64,000 bases of DNA from Candidatus Avimonas merdigallinarum (lineage in GTDB: Bacteria; Bacillota; Clostridia; Oscillospirales; Acutalibacteraceae). A model generated the notes under the pieces. It had not been told where the DNA came from. It worked only from the letters and a program-made list of their open reading frames with translations, and made no database searches. Each line of letters begins with the position of its first letter. The first letter of the stretch is position 1. Shown piece after piece: positions 18,211 to 28,707 of the stretch. The stretch covers positions 1-64,000 of the forward strand of contig CAJFGS010000003.1 in the NCBI GenBank assembly GCA_904377855.1, read 5' to 3'. The translations under genes were made by a program, and so were the position numbers.

Positions 18211-19926
18211 TTATTCCACATCCTGCAAAGCGTCGTAGCCTTCTTCGCCGGTGCGGACCTTGACCACGTTCTCCACGTCATAGACGAAGATCTTGCCGTC
18301 GCCGATATGCCCGGTGTAAAGGACCTTCTTTGCCGTTTCAATGACGGTGCGGACGGGGATCTTGCTGACGACGATATCCACCTGTACCTTCGGGAGCAGG
18401 TTGGCTTCCACCGGGACGCCGCGGTAGTATTCCGGCCGGCCCTTCTGCAGGCCGCAGCCGAGCACATGGGATACCGTCATGCCGGTGATGCCAATTTCCA
18501 TCATCGCCGTCTTCAGCGCCTCAAATCGCGATTCCTTGCAGAGGATTTCCACCTTGGTAAACTTGGGAGCGCCCTCTTCGGCGGCGGGCATTTTCCTGAC
18601 AGGGACGGCCTCGGCGACGGGAACGTCGCCGGTGACAGCCGCCGCGCTTTCAAAGCCGTAGTCCAGGCTTTCAATCGCCGGGGCGAAATCGGGGTAAGCA
18701 TGGTTGCCGTGTTCGCCGATATCCAGGCCCGCCAGCTCTTCTTCCGCCGTCACCCGGATTCCGACCGTCTTTTTCAGGATAAGCCACACAAGCGAGGATG
18801 CGGCGAAGACAAACGCGCCGACAGCCACAATTCCCAAAAGCTGCGTGCCAAGGAGCCGGAAGCCGCCTCCATAAAACAGGCCGTTGGCTGTGGACAGCGT
18901 CGTGACGCCCTCCTTGGCGAACAGGCCCACGCAAAGGGTGCCGAACACGCCGCAGCCGAGGTGGACGGAGGTCGCGCCCACCGGATCGTCAATCCCGATG
19001 CGGTCGAAGAACATGACGGCGAAAACGACGAGCACCCCCGCAATGGCGCCAATCAGCAGGGAGACTTCGATGCTGAAGTAGGCGCAGCCTCCCGTCACCG
19101 CCACCAGACCGGCCAGGCAGCCGTTGATGGTCATCCCCAGATCCGGCTTGCCGATGAAAATCCACGCGGCAACCGTGGAAGTCAGCACGGCCGCAATCGC
19201 CGAAGTGTTGGTGGTCATGAGGATATGCATGACGTCGGAAGGGTTCTGGAAGCTCATGGTAGACCCCGGGTTAAAGCCGAACCATCCAAGCCAGAGCACG
19301 AAAAGGCCGATGACCGCCAGGGACATATTGTGCCCCGGGATTGCGCGCGGCTTCCCGTTTTTATCGTACTTCCCAATGCGGGGGCCCAATATCAAGGCGC
19401 CGGCCAGCGCCGCCCAGCCGCCGACGGAATGTACGGCCGTATCCCCTGCGAAATCCATAAAGCCAAGGTCGGAGAGCCATCCCCCGCCCCAGATCCAGTG
19501 GCCGACGACGGGGTAGATGAACAGCGTAAGCACAAAAGAGAAAAGGATAAAGGAGATATACTTCACCCGCTCGGCCACCGCGCCGGAGACAATCGTGGCC
19601 GCCGTGCCGCAGAAAACCAGCTGGAAGAAGAATTTCCCCCAGAACGGCACGTTGGCGGTCAGGGTATTGTCATAGGCCGACAGGTCCGCGCCCCTCAAAA
19701 TCCAAACGTTCTGCGTGCCGATTAACGGGTTATCCCCTCCGAACATCAGGCCCCACCCCAGAAGCAGGAAGCCCAGCGAGGACACGGCGAACACAATGAA
19801 GTTTTTCGAAAGGATATTCACCGTGTTTTTGGAGCGTGCAAGCCCCGCTTCCACGCAGGCGAAGCCCAGGTTCATAAAGAAAACCAAAATTGCCGATAAA
19901 AACACCCAAAGCGTATCGATAAGCAT
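18211..19926 (-). CDS. Ammonium transporter fused to a PII (GlnK) domain
   Basis: A 571-residue fusion. Residues 1 to about 400 are an Amt transporter with eleven helices and the twin pore histidines (AVHSVGGWAALAG and TSVHLGCGVFG). A linker of about 55 residues follows, then a full PII protein (about 455-571) that begins KFTKVEILCKESRFEALKTA. The PII T-loop is LQKGRPEYYRGVPVEANLLP and the B-loop TGHIGDGKIFVYDVE. In the T-loop the position of the uridylylated Tyr51 is a valine (YRGVPV). PII would gate its own channel according to ATP/ADP and 2-oxoglutarate without uridylylation. It lies 27 bases after glnN in the same operon. Confidence 0.94.
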   Translation of the reverse strand: MLIDTLWVFLSAILVFFMNLGFACVEAGLARSKNTVNILSKNFIVFAVSSLGFLLLGWGLMFGGDNPLIGTQNVWILRGADLSAYDNTLTANVPFWGKFFFQLVFCGTAATIVSGAVAERVKYISFILFSFVLTLFIYPVVGHWIWGGGWLSDLGFMDFAGDTAVHSVGGWAALAGALILGPRIGKYDKNGKPRAIPGHNMSLAVIGLFVLWLGWFGFNPGSTMSFQNPSDVMHILMTTNTSAIAAVLTSTVAAWIFIGKPDLGMTINGCLAGLVAVTGGCAYFSIEVSLLIGAIAGVLVVFAVMFFDRIGIDDPVGATSVHLGCGVFGTLCVGLFAKEGVTTLSTANGLFYGGGFRLLGTQLLGIVAVGAFVFAASSLVWLILKKTVGIRVTAEEELAGLDIGEHGNHAYPDFAPAIESLDYGFESAAAVTGDVPVAEAVPVRKMPAAEEGAPKFTKVEILCKESRFEALKTAMMEIGITGMTVSHVLGCGLQKGRPEYYRGVPVEANLLPKVQVDIVVSKIPVRTVIETAKKVLYTGHIGDGKIFVYDVENVVKVRTGEEGYDALQDVE

Positions 19927-19953
19927 TCCAATCCCCTCCAGCTTTTATTTCAC

Positions 19954-22050
<2,097 letters not shown>

Positions 22051-22079
22051 GATGATTCTCCTTACGCTTGATATAAATT

Positions 22080-22245
22080 AAGGCAAAGGCCCCCAATGAA
22101 ACACACAAAAGACGCCCTTGCCTTCATCACCCCTATTGCACCGGTCTTCCCCCGGCAAAAAGAAAAGGCGCCTTTGAGCATTCCCGCTCAAAGACGCCTT
22201 TGCCTTTACGCTTTGCATTATACCGCCCCCGGAAGGAGTTGTCAA
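22080..22245 (-). promoter_or_regulatory. glnN promoter and structured leader with early terminator hairpin
   Basis: On the minus strand TTGACA (22245-22240) and TATAAT (22222-22217) are exactly 17 bases apart. About 12 bases past the expected start comes a 13-bp hairpin (22198-22186 with 22179-22167, hexaloop GGGAAT). It is followed by TTTTCTTTTT, a complete intrinsic terminator. Next is a short hairpin (22155-22141) whose loop begins GGGAAG, and then an 11-bp stem (22124-22114 with 22090-22080, one G-U pair) close to the glnN ribosome site. The layout fits attenuation. No canonical ANTAR dual hexaloop (A at 1, G at 4) was recognised. Confidence 0.7.
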
Positions 22246-22308
22246 CCCCAATTTTGCAATTTTTTCAAAAAAATCCTGCAAATTTTTCTATTCCTTCCCA
22301 TTTTGCCC

Positions 22309-22415
22309 TTGACAAAACGCAGGCAACGGCGTACAATACTTGCAGATGAGCAAAGGCGTTCATTTTCGCACGAGCCGTGTTTCGTGCGGAAAGGGGCGCC
22401 TTTGCTTTTATTTTT
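22309..22415 (+). promoter_or_regulatory. Glutamate synthase operon promoter and leader terminator
   Basis: TTGACA (22309-22314) and TACAAT (22332-22337) are 17 bases apart. The predicted transcript begins near 22344 and at once enters a hairpin. Its base stem is AGCAAAGGCG (22349-22358) with CGCCTTTGCT (22397-22406), and an inner 7-bp stem (22367-22373 with 22382-22388) lies within. TTTTATTTTT follows. The amidotransferase start is 22 bases downstream. The outer stem sequence matches the leader of the divergent glnN operon (GCAAAGGCGT), suggesting a common control. Confidence 0.75.
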
Positions 22416-22436
22416 CCTGAAAGGAAAGAAGCCGAT

Positions 22437-23531
22437 ATGAAAGTAGAAGGCCAGGTGCGAATCCCTTCCGGCTGCGCGATTGCCGCCGTCATTTCCAAGC
22501 AGGGGGACCGAATGTCCGGCGAAGCGATTACGAATGCAATGAAGCCCATGCACGATCGCTCCAACGGACTGGGCGGCGGGTTTGCCGGGTACGGCATTTA
22601 TCCCGACTATAAAGACTTCTACGCGCTGCACATGTTTTTCGACGAGCGCGCCACCCGCAAGAACTGCGAGGGATTCCTCAAGGAGCGCTTTGAGATCGTC
22701 AAGTCGGAAATCATCCCAACCCGCAAGATCCCGGCGATCACCGACGAACCGATTATATGGCGGTATTTCGTCGCCCCTTTAAAATCCGTCCTCGCGAACC
22801 TGCAGCTGGACGAAAAGGAATTCGTCGCCCGCACCGTGATGAAGATCAACACCGAGATGGAGGGCGCGTACGTATTTTCCAGCGGCAAGAATATGGGCAC
22901 CTTCAAAGCGGTCGGTTTTCCTGAGGACGTCGGCGTGTTTTATAAATTGGAGGAATATGAAGGCTATTCCTGGACGGCGCACGGCCGTTATCCGACCAAC
23001 ACCCCCGGCTGGTGGGGCGGCGCCCACCCGTTTACGCTGCTGGACTGGTCGGTCGTCCACAACGGCGAAATCTCCTCCTACGACGCGAACCGCCGCTTTA
23101 TCGAGATGTTCGGCTATAAATGCACCCTGCAGACCGATACCGAGGTCATCACTTATATCATGGACTACCTTCTCCGCGTCCAGGGGCTGACCCTCGGGGA
23201 AGCCGCCAGCGTGATTGCGGCCCCCTTCTGGAGCACCATTGAAGGCAAAACCGACGAGGCGGACAAGGAGAAGCATCTTTACCTGCGCACCCTTTTCCCC
23301 AGCCTGCTGGTGACGGGGCCGTTCTCCATCGTCCTCGGCTTTAACGGCGGCCTGATGGCCCTCAACGACCGCCTCAAGCTCCGTTCAATGGTCGTCGGGG
23401 AAAAGGGCGGCAAGGTATTTATCGCCAGCGAGGAAGCGGCGATCCGCACGATGGAACCCGACGCGGAAAACATCTGGGCGCCCGCGGGCGGCGAACCGGT
23501 AATCGTGCAAGTAAAGGATGGTGCATACTGA
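22437..23531 (+). CDS. Class II glutamine amidotransferase (glutamate synthase domain 1)
   Basis: A 364-residue class II amidotransferase, the stand-alone glutaminase part of a split glutamate synthase. It should release ammonia from glutamine for the FMN subunit. The conserved block HGRYPTNTPGWWGGAHPF and WSVVHNGEISSYDAN are typical. The likely catalytic cysteine is Cys13 (RIPSGCAIAAV) rather than residue 2, implying a short leader that is removed or a family-specific start. The ATG at 22437 follows GAAAGGAAAG; an open frame further upstream overlaps the leader hairpin and is unlikely. The stop overlaps the next start (TGATG). Confidence 0.9.
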   Translation: MKVEGQVRIPSGCAIAAVISKQGDRMSGEAITNAMKPMHDRSNGLGGGFAGYGIYPDYKDFYALHMFFDERATRKNCEGFLKERFEIVKSEIIPTRKIPAITDEPIIWRYFVAPLKSVLANLQLDEKEFVARTVMKINTEMEGAYVFSSGKNMGTFKAVGFPEDVGVFYKLEEYEGYSWTAHGRYPTNTPGWWGGAHPFTLLDWSVVHNGEISSYDANRRFIEMFGYKCTLQTDTEVITYIMDYLLRVQGLTLGEAASVIAAPFWSTIEGKTDEADKEKHLYLRTLFPSLLVTGPFSIVLGFNGGLMALNDRLKLRSMVVGEKGGKVFIASEEAAIRTMEPDAENIWAPAGGEPVIVQVKDGAY

Positions 23532-25036
23532 TGGGCGTGGAATTTATCTATCCCGAATTTGAAGTGATCCGAAACGACAGCCGCTGCATCGCCTGCCGCG
23601 TGTGCGAGAGGCAATGTGCGAACGGGGTGCATTCCTTTGACGCGCAGCGGGGCGTCATGGTGAGCGACGAATCCCAATGCGTCAATTGCCAGCGCTGCGT
23701 ATCCCTCTGCCCCACGCGGGCGCTGAAAATCGTGAAAAGCGACTGCACCCTACGCGAAAACGCCAACTGGCAGAACGACACCATCCGGGAAATCTACAAA
23801 CAGGCCGGCAGCGGCGGCGTCCTGCTTTCCTCGATGGGGAACCCGAAGCCCCTGCCGGTGTATTGGGATAAAATCCTCATCAACGCTTCGCAGGTGACCA
23901 ACCCGCCCATCGATCCCCTGCGGGAACCGATGGAAACCCGCGTGTTCCTCGGCAAAAAGCCCGACAGGATCGTGCGCGGCGAAAACGGCCGGTTAAAATG
24001 CGAACTCCCCCCGCAGATCGAACTGTCCATGCCCCTCCTGTTTTCGGCGATGAGCTACGGTTCCATCAGCTACAACGCCCACGCCTCCCTTGCCCGCGCC
24101 GCGACCGAACTCGGAATCCTCTATAACACCGGCGAAGGCGGCCTGCACGAGGATTTCTACTGCTATGGCAAAAACACCATCGTGCAGGTGGCCTCCGGCC
24201 GTTTCGGCGTGCACGAGGACTATCTCAAGGCGGGCGCGGCCATCGAAATCAAGATGGGCCAGGGCGCAAAGCCGGGCATCGGGGGGCATCTCCCCGGGGC
24301 GAAGATCGTGGGCGACGTCTCCCGCACCCGGATGATCCCTGAAGGCTCCGATGCCATCTCCCCCGCCCCCCACCACGACATCTATTCCATCGAAGACCTT
24401 CGCCAGCTGGTGTTCTCGCTCAAAGAGGCGACCGAATATCAGAAGCCGGTCATCGTGAAGGTCGCCGCCGTCCATAACATCGCCGCCATAGCCAGCGGCA
24501 TCGCCAGGAGCGGGGCCGACATCATCGCCATCGACGGCTTCCGCGGCGGCACCGGCGCGGCCCCCACCAGGATCCGCGATAACGTCGGCATCCCGATTGA
24601 GCTGGCCTTAGCCGCGGTGGATCAACGGCTGCGGGACGAGGGGATCCGGAACAACGTCTCCCTTGTCGTCGGCGGCAGCATCCGCAGTGCCGCCGACGTC
24701 GTGAAAGCGATCGCCCTGGGCGCCGACGCCTGCTATATCGCGACCGCGGCGCTCCTGGCGCTTGGCTGCCATCTCTGCCGCACCTGCCAGAGCGGGAAAT
24801 GCAACTGGGGGATCGCGACCCAGCGCCCGGAATTGGTGAAGCGCCTCAACCCGGACATCGGCAGCGAGCGGCTGGTGAATCTCATGACCGCCTGGCGGCA
24901 CGAAATCATGGAGCTCATGGGCGGCATGGGGATAAACTCTATCGAAGCCCTGCGCGGCAACCGCCTGATGCTGCGCGGCATCGGCCTGACCGAAAAAGAG
25001 CTGGAGATCCTCGGCATCGCCCACGCCGGCGAATAA
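23531..25036 (+). CDS. Glutamate synthase FMN-binding subunit with ferredoxin domain
   Basis: A 501-residue archaeal-type GltB central protein. The N-terminus carries two 4Fe-4S motifs (Cys19-22-25-29 and Cys50-53-56-60). The body is the FMN-binding Glu_synthase barrel, with SYGSISYNAHASLARAATEL, EIKMGQGAKPGIGGHLPGAK, IIAIDGFRGGTGAAPTRIRD and VVGGSIRSAADVVKAIALGA. A C-terminal CHLCRTCQSGKCNWG supplies the 3Fe-4S cluster. It converts 2-oxoglutarate plus ammonia to glutamate. Amidotransferase, GXGXG and electron-transfer parts are separate neighbours, all tightly spaced. Confidence 0.94.
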   Translation: MGVEFIYPEFEVIRNDSRCIACRVCERQCANGVHSFDAQRGVMVSDESQCVNCQRCVSLCPTRALKIVKSDCTLRENANWQNDTIREIYKQAGSGGVLLSSMGNPKPLPVYWDKILINASQVTNPPIDPLREPMETRVFLGKKPDRIVRGENGRLKCELPPQIELSMPLLFSAMSYGSISYNAHASLARAATELGILYNTGEGGLHEDFYCYGKNTIVQVASGRFGVHEDYLKAGAAIEIKMGQGAKPGIGGHLPGAKIVGDVSRTRMIPEGSDAISPAPHHDIYSIEDLRQLVFSLKEATEYQKPVIVKVAAVHNIAAIASGIARSGADIIAIDGFRGGTGAAPTRIRDNVGIPIELALAAVDQRLRDEGIRNNVSLVVGGSIRSAADVVKAIALGADACYIATAALLALGCHLCRTCQSGKCNWGIATQRPELVKRLNPDIGSERLVNLMTAWRHEIMELMGGMGINSIEALRGNRLMLRGIGLTEKELEILGIAHAGE

Positions 25037-25050
25037 GGGAGGGACGGAAG

Positions 25051-25491
25051 ATGAAACGGGTATACGTCAATGAAGCGTGGTGCCTCGGCTGCCACTTATG
25101 CGAATACAACTGCGCCTTCGCCAACTCCGGGATGACGGATATGGCGGCGGCCCTCAAGGGGAAGCCGATTTACCCCCGCATCCACGTCGAGGGCGACGAT
25201 AAAATATGCTATGCCGTCTCCTGCCGCCACTGCACCGACCCGATCTGCGTGAAAAGCTGTATTGCGGGCGCGCTCTCGAAAAAAGACGGCGTCATCCGGG
25301 TGGACCGGGAGAAATGCGTCGGCTGCCTGACCTGCGTGCTGGTCTGCCCTTACGGCGCTTTATCGCCCGGCGAAAGCGGCGTGATGCAGAAATGCGAACT
25401 CTGCCTGGACAACGCCTGCGGGGAACCGGCCTGCGTGAAAGGATGCCCCAACCGGGCGATTGTTTATGAGGAGCGGGGTGAAGCCAAATGA
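25051..25491 (+). CDS. 4Fe-4S dicluster ferredoxin-type protein
   Basis: A 146-residue HycB/FdhB-like protein with four cysteine clusters: CLGCHLCEYNC, CRHCTDPICVKSC, CVGCLTCVLVCP and CELCLDNACGEPACVKGC. It probably passes electrons between the FAD oxidoreductase encoded next and the FMN subunit encoded before it. The ATG follows GGGAGGGACGG. Its stop overlaps the next start by four bases (ATGA), pointing to a stoichiometric complex. Confidence 0.93.
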   Translation: MKRVYVNEAWCLGCHLCEYNCAFANSGMTDMAAALKGKPIYPRIHVEGDDKICYAVSCRHCTDPICVKSCIAGALSKKDGVIRVDREKCVGCLTCVLVCPYGALSPGESGVMQKCELCLDNACGEPACVKGCPNRAIVYEERGEAK

Positions 25492-26720
25492 AGCAATATG
25501 TCATCATAGGGAACGGCGTGGCTGCTGCCGGCTGTATCGAAGGGATCCGCAGCGTGGACAAGAGCGGCCGGATCGCCGTGGTTTCCGAAGAAAACCGCCC
25601 GGTTTACTGCCGGCCCCTTATCTCCTACTATCTGGAAAAGAAAACCGATTTGGAACGGATGAATTACCGCGGCGCCGGCTTCTATTCAGAAATGGGCTGC
25701 GACGTTTACTACGGTAAGAAAGCCGTCCGGATCGACAACGATGCCAAAAGAGTTTTCCTTGACGACGGCACGGCGCTCCCTTATTCCTCCGTCTGCGTCG
25801 CGACCGGTTCCGCCCCCTTCGTGCCCCCTTTTGAAGGGCTGGAGACCGTTGAGAAGAAATTTTCCTTTATGACGGCGGACGATATGCTTGCCCTTGAAAA
25901 AGCGGTCACGAAGGATTCCCGGGTGCTGATTGTGGGCGCGGGCCTCATCGGGCTGAAGTGCGCGGAGGGGCTTCGCGGCAGGGCGGCCGGTATTACCGTA
26001 TGCGATCTCGCCGACCGCGTGCTTTCCAGCATCCTCGACGCCGAGTGCGCCGCTACCGTCCAACAGCATCTTGAAGCCAACGGCATCCGGTTCCTGCTGG
26101 GGGACACGGCCGTCCGGTTTGAAAAGAACACCGCAGTGATGAAAAGCGGCCAGTCGGTCGATTTCGACGTCCTGGTGCTCGCCGTCGGCGTGCGCGCAAA
26201 TACCAGCTTGGTGAAGGATATTGGCGGCGAAGTCAACCGCGGCATCCTTGTGAACGGGCGCATGGAAACCTCGGTCCCCGCCGTTTACGCTGCCGGCGAC
26301 TGCACCGAGGGCGAGGATATCTCCTGCGGGGCCAAGCGGGTGCTGGCCCTTCTGCCCAACGCGTACATGCAGGGGCATGCTGCCGGGGTCAATATGGGCG
26401 GCGGGGAGGAAACGTTCGATAAGGCCATCCCCATGAACGCCATTGGTTTCTTCGGGCTCCATATCATGACCGCCGGCAGCTATGACGGCGAAATGTACGA
26501 GGAAAAGGCGGACGGCAGACGGAAACGGCTGTTTACCCGCGACGGCAGGCTGGTCGGATTCATCCTGATCGGCGATACGGAGCGGGCCGGGATCTACACC
26601 TCCCTCATCCGGGAAAAGACCCCGCTCGACTCGGTTGATTTCGAAATGCTGAAAAAAGAGGCCACGTCCCTTGCGTTTTCCCCCGAAATCCGTAGAAGAA
26701 AGTTTGGAGGTGTGGTATAA
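25488..26720 (+). CDS. NAD(P)/FAD-dependent oxidoreductase
   Basis: A 410-residue pyridine nucleotide-disulphide-fold flavoprotein. It has an FAD-binding N-terminus (IIGNGVAAAGCIEGI), an NAD(P)-binding GxGxxG (VLIVGAGLIGLKCAEGL) and a second FAD segment (VPAVYAAGDCTEG). This rubredoxin-reductase-like class replaces GltD in split glutamate synthases and would supply electrons from NAD(P)H. It is coupled to both neighbours (ATGA overlap upstream, two bases before the GXGXG gene). Confidence 0.92.
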   Translation: MKQYVIIGNGVAAAGCIEGIRSVDKSGRIAVVSEENRPVYCRPLISYYLEKKTDLERMNYRGAGFYSEMGCDVYYGKKAVRIDNDAKRVFLDDGTALPYSSVCVATGSAPFVPPFEGLETVEKKFSFMTADDMLALEKAVTKDSRVLIVGAGLIGLKCAEGLRGRAAGITVCDLADRVLSSILDAECAATVQQHLEANGIRFLLGDTAVRFEKNTAVMKSGQSVDFDVLVLAVGVRANTSLVKDIGGEVNRGILVNGRMETSVPAVYAAGDCTEGEDISCGAKRVLALLPNAYMQGHAAGVNMGGGEETFDKAIPMNAIGFFGLHIMTAGSYDGEMYEEKADGRRKRLFTRDGRLVGFILIGDTERAGIYTSLIREKTPLDSVDFEMLKKEATSLAFSPEIRRRKFGGVV

Positions 26721-26722
26721 TC

Positions 26723-27442
26723 ATGCTGATTGATGCGAAGAGCCTGGATTACAGGGCGTTGAACGACAGCCTGCGCAAAGCGCAAAGGGACTGCCGGATT
26801 ACCGGCTGCTGCGGGCAGCGGTTCATTGCCGCGGGGATGTCGGACAAAAGCATCACCATCGACGGAGTGCCGGGGAACGCCCTCGGCGCCTACCTGAACG
26901 GGGCGTCCATCACGGTAAATGCCAATGCGCAGGACGCCGTCGGGGATACGATGAACGAAGGCCGGATCGTTGTGCGCGGCAACATCGGCGACGCGGCCGG
27001 CTATGCCATGCGCGGGGGACAGATCTTCGTTCAGGGCAATGCCGGCTACCGCGCCGGCATCCACATGAAGGCCTATAAGGAGAAGGTGCCGGCGATGGTG
27101 ATCGGCGGTACTGCCGGCAGCTTCCTGGGCGAATACCAGGCCGGCGGGGTGATTATCGTCCTCGGCCTCGGGGCGGACGGCAGGCGGATCGTCGGGAACT
27201 TCCCGTGCACCGGGATGCACGGCGGCAAGATGTTCCTGCGCGGGGACTGCCGGGACGTCCGTTTCCCCGGCCAGGTCACCGCAAGGGAAGCCTCCGCCGC
27301 GGACATTGAAGAACTCAAGCCGTATGTCTGCGAGTACTGCAGGCTATTCGGCTGCGACGCCGGCGAGGTGCTGGCCTCCCCGTTCACGGTCGTCACGCCC
27401 GACAGCAAAAACCCGTACAAGCAGATGTACGTGGCAAACTAA
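26723..27442 (+). CDS. GXGXG-motif glutamate synthase subunit (GltB domain 3)
   Basis: A 239-residue right-handed beta-helix protein. It shows repeated G-x-x-G-x-x-x-G turns, such as GNALGAYLNGASITV, GNIGDAAGYAMRGGQIFVQG and GEYQAGGVIIVLGLGADG. This corresponds to the C-terminal domain of GltB, which packs against and structures the ammonia channel. A C-terminal cysteine-containing tail (YVCEYCRLFGCD) is present and could bind metal. It lies two bases after the flavoprotein stop. Confidence 0.93.
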   Translation: MLIDAKSLDYRALNDSLRKAQRDCRITGCCGQRFIAAGMSDKSITIDGVPGNALGAYLNGASITVNANAQDAVGDTMNEGRIVVRGNIGDAAGYAMRGGQIFVQGNAGYRAGIHMKAYKEKVPAMVIGGTAGSFLGEYQAGGVIIVLGLGADGRRIVGNFPCTGMHGGKMFLRGDCRDVRFPGQVTAREASAADIEELKPYVCEYCRLFGCDAGEVLASPFTVVTPDSKNPYKQMYVAN

Positions 27443-27463
27443 AGGAAGGCAGGTCTGGACAGG

Positions 27464-28675
27464 ATGAAATATTCCAAGGAAGAGGTAATGCAGTACGTCC
27501 AAGAGGAAGATGTGAAATTCATCCGCCTCGCCTTCTGCGACGTATACGGCAAGCAGAAGAATATATCGATCATGCCGCAGGAGCTCCCCCGCGCTTTCGA
27601 ATATGGGATTGCCTTTGACGCTTCGGCGATCGCCGGCTTCGGGGACGAGACATACTCCGACCTCCTGCTCCACCCGGACGCCGCTACATTGTCCCTGCTT
27701 CCGTGGAGGCCGGAGCACGGGAAGGTGGTGCGGATGTTTTCGGGCATCACCTATCCGGACGGGAAGCCCTTTGCCTGCGATACCCGCAGCTTCCTCCAAA
27801 AAGCGATGGACGACGCAACAAAGGCCGGCTACGCCTTTTCCTTCGGCGCCGAGCAGGAATTCTATCTGTTTGAGCTGGACGAGAACGGCAGGCCGACCAA
27901 AACCCCGTACGACAACGCGGGATATATGGACATCGCCCCCGAGGACCGGGGCGAGAATATCCGCCGTGAAATCTGCCTGACCCTTGAGCAGATGGGCATT
28001 CGCCCCGAAAGCTCCCACCACGAAGAGGGCCCCGGCCAAAACGAGATCGACTTCCGTTATTCCGACGCGCTGACGGCCGCCGACAATGCGCTGACATTCC
28101 AAACGGTGGTAAAAACAGTCGCCCACCGGAACGGGCTTTTCGCGGACTTTTCCCCCAAGCCGCTGGAGGGCAAGCCGGGCAACGGCTTCCACATCAACAT
28201 GTCGGTCAAGCCGTGCGAGGGGTCGGAAAACCTATGCTATATGATAGCCGGCGTCCTGGACAAGGTGGCGGAAATGACCGCGTTTTTGAACCCTACGGAG
28301 GATTCCTATCGGCGGTTCGGCGTGAACAAAGCACCGCGGTACGTATCTTGGTCAAGCGAGAACCGTTCCCAGCTTGTGCGGATCCCCGCCGCAATAGGCG
28401 AATACCGCCGCGCGGAGCTTCGTTCGCCGGATCCTGCGGCGAATCCCTATCTGGCGTTTGGGCTGATGATCTACGCCGGCTTATACGGCATCCAAAACAA
28501 GCTGGATTTGCCCAACGCCGCCAACATCAACCTGTATAAAGCGGACGCTCAAACCCTGGCGATTTACAAAAAGCTCCCGGAGGATTTGCCTTCTGCCCGC
28601 CAGGCCGCCGCTGCCAGCGATTTTCTCAAAGAACATCTGCCCGCCGCGATTTTGGGGATCTACTGCAATCCATAA
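27464..28675 (+). CDS. glnA: Glutamine synthetase type I, C-terminally short
   Basis: A 403-residue type I-like glutamine synthetase. The N-terminal beta-grasp (FIRLAFCDVYGKQKNISIMP) and the catalytic segments GAEQEFYLFELDENG, GPGQNEIDFRYSDALTAADN, GNGFHINMS, SENRSQLVRIPA and RRAELRSPDPAANPYLAFGL are present. Typical enzymes have about 440 residues. Here the C-terminal helices end early (LKEHLPAAILGIYCNP), removing the tail that in Bacillus-type enzymes helps glutamine feedback inhibition and GlnR contact. It is encoded in the glutamate synthase operon, 21 bases after the GXGXG gene, directly before the ANTAR regulator. Confidence 0.9.
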   Translation: MKYSKEEVMQYVQEEDVKFIRLAFCDVYGKQKNISIMPQELPRAFEYGIAFDASAIAGFGDETYSDLLLHPDAATLSLLPWRPEHGKVVRMFSGITYPDGKPFACDTRSFLQKAMDDATKAGYAFSFGAEQEFYLFELDENGRPTKTPYDNAGYMDIAPEDRGENIRREICLTLEQMGIRPESSHHEEGPGQNEIDFRYSDALTAADNALTFQTVVKTVAHRNGLFADFSPKPLEGKPGNGFHINMSVKPCEGSENLCYMIAGVLDKVAEMTAFLNPTEDSYRRFGVNKAPRYVSWSSENRSQLVRIPAAIGEYRRAELRSPDPAANPYLAFGLMIYAGLYGIQNKLDLPNAANINLYKADAQTLAIYKKLPEDLPSARQAAAASDFLKEHLPAAILGIYCNP

Positions 28676-28707
28676 GGGCGGCAGCCGCTCAGGGAAGGGG
28701 GGAGTTG

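Noticed and set aside
22080-22415. Canonical ANTAR target (two hexaloops with A at position 1 and G at 4)
   Set aside because: I looked for it in both leaders; the only hexaloop is GGGAAT (or ATTCCC) and the other loops are 7-10 bases. I therefore list the leaders as attenuators without claiming that motif.
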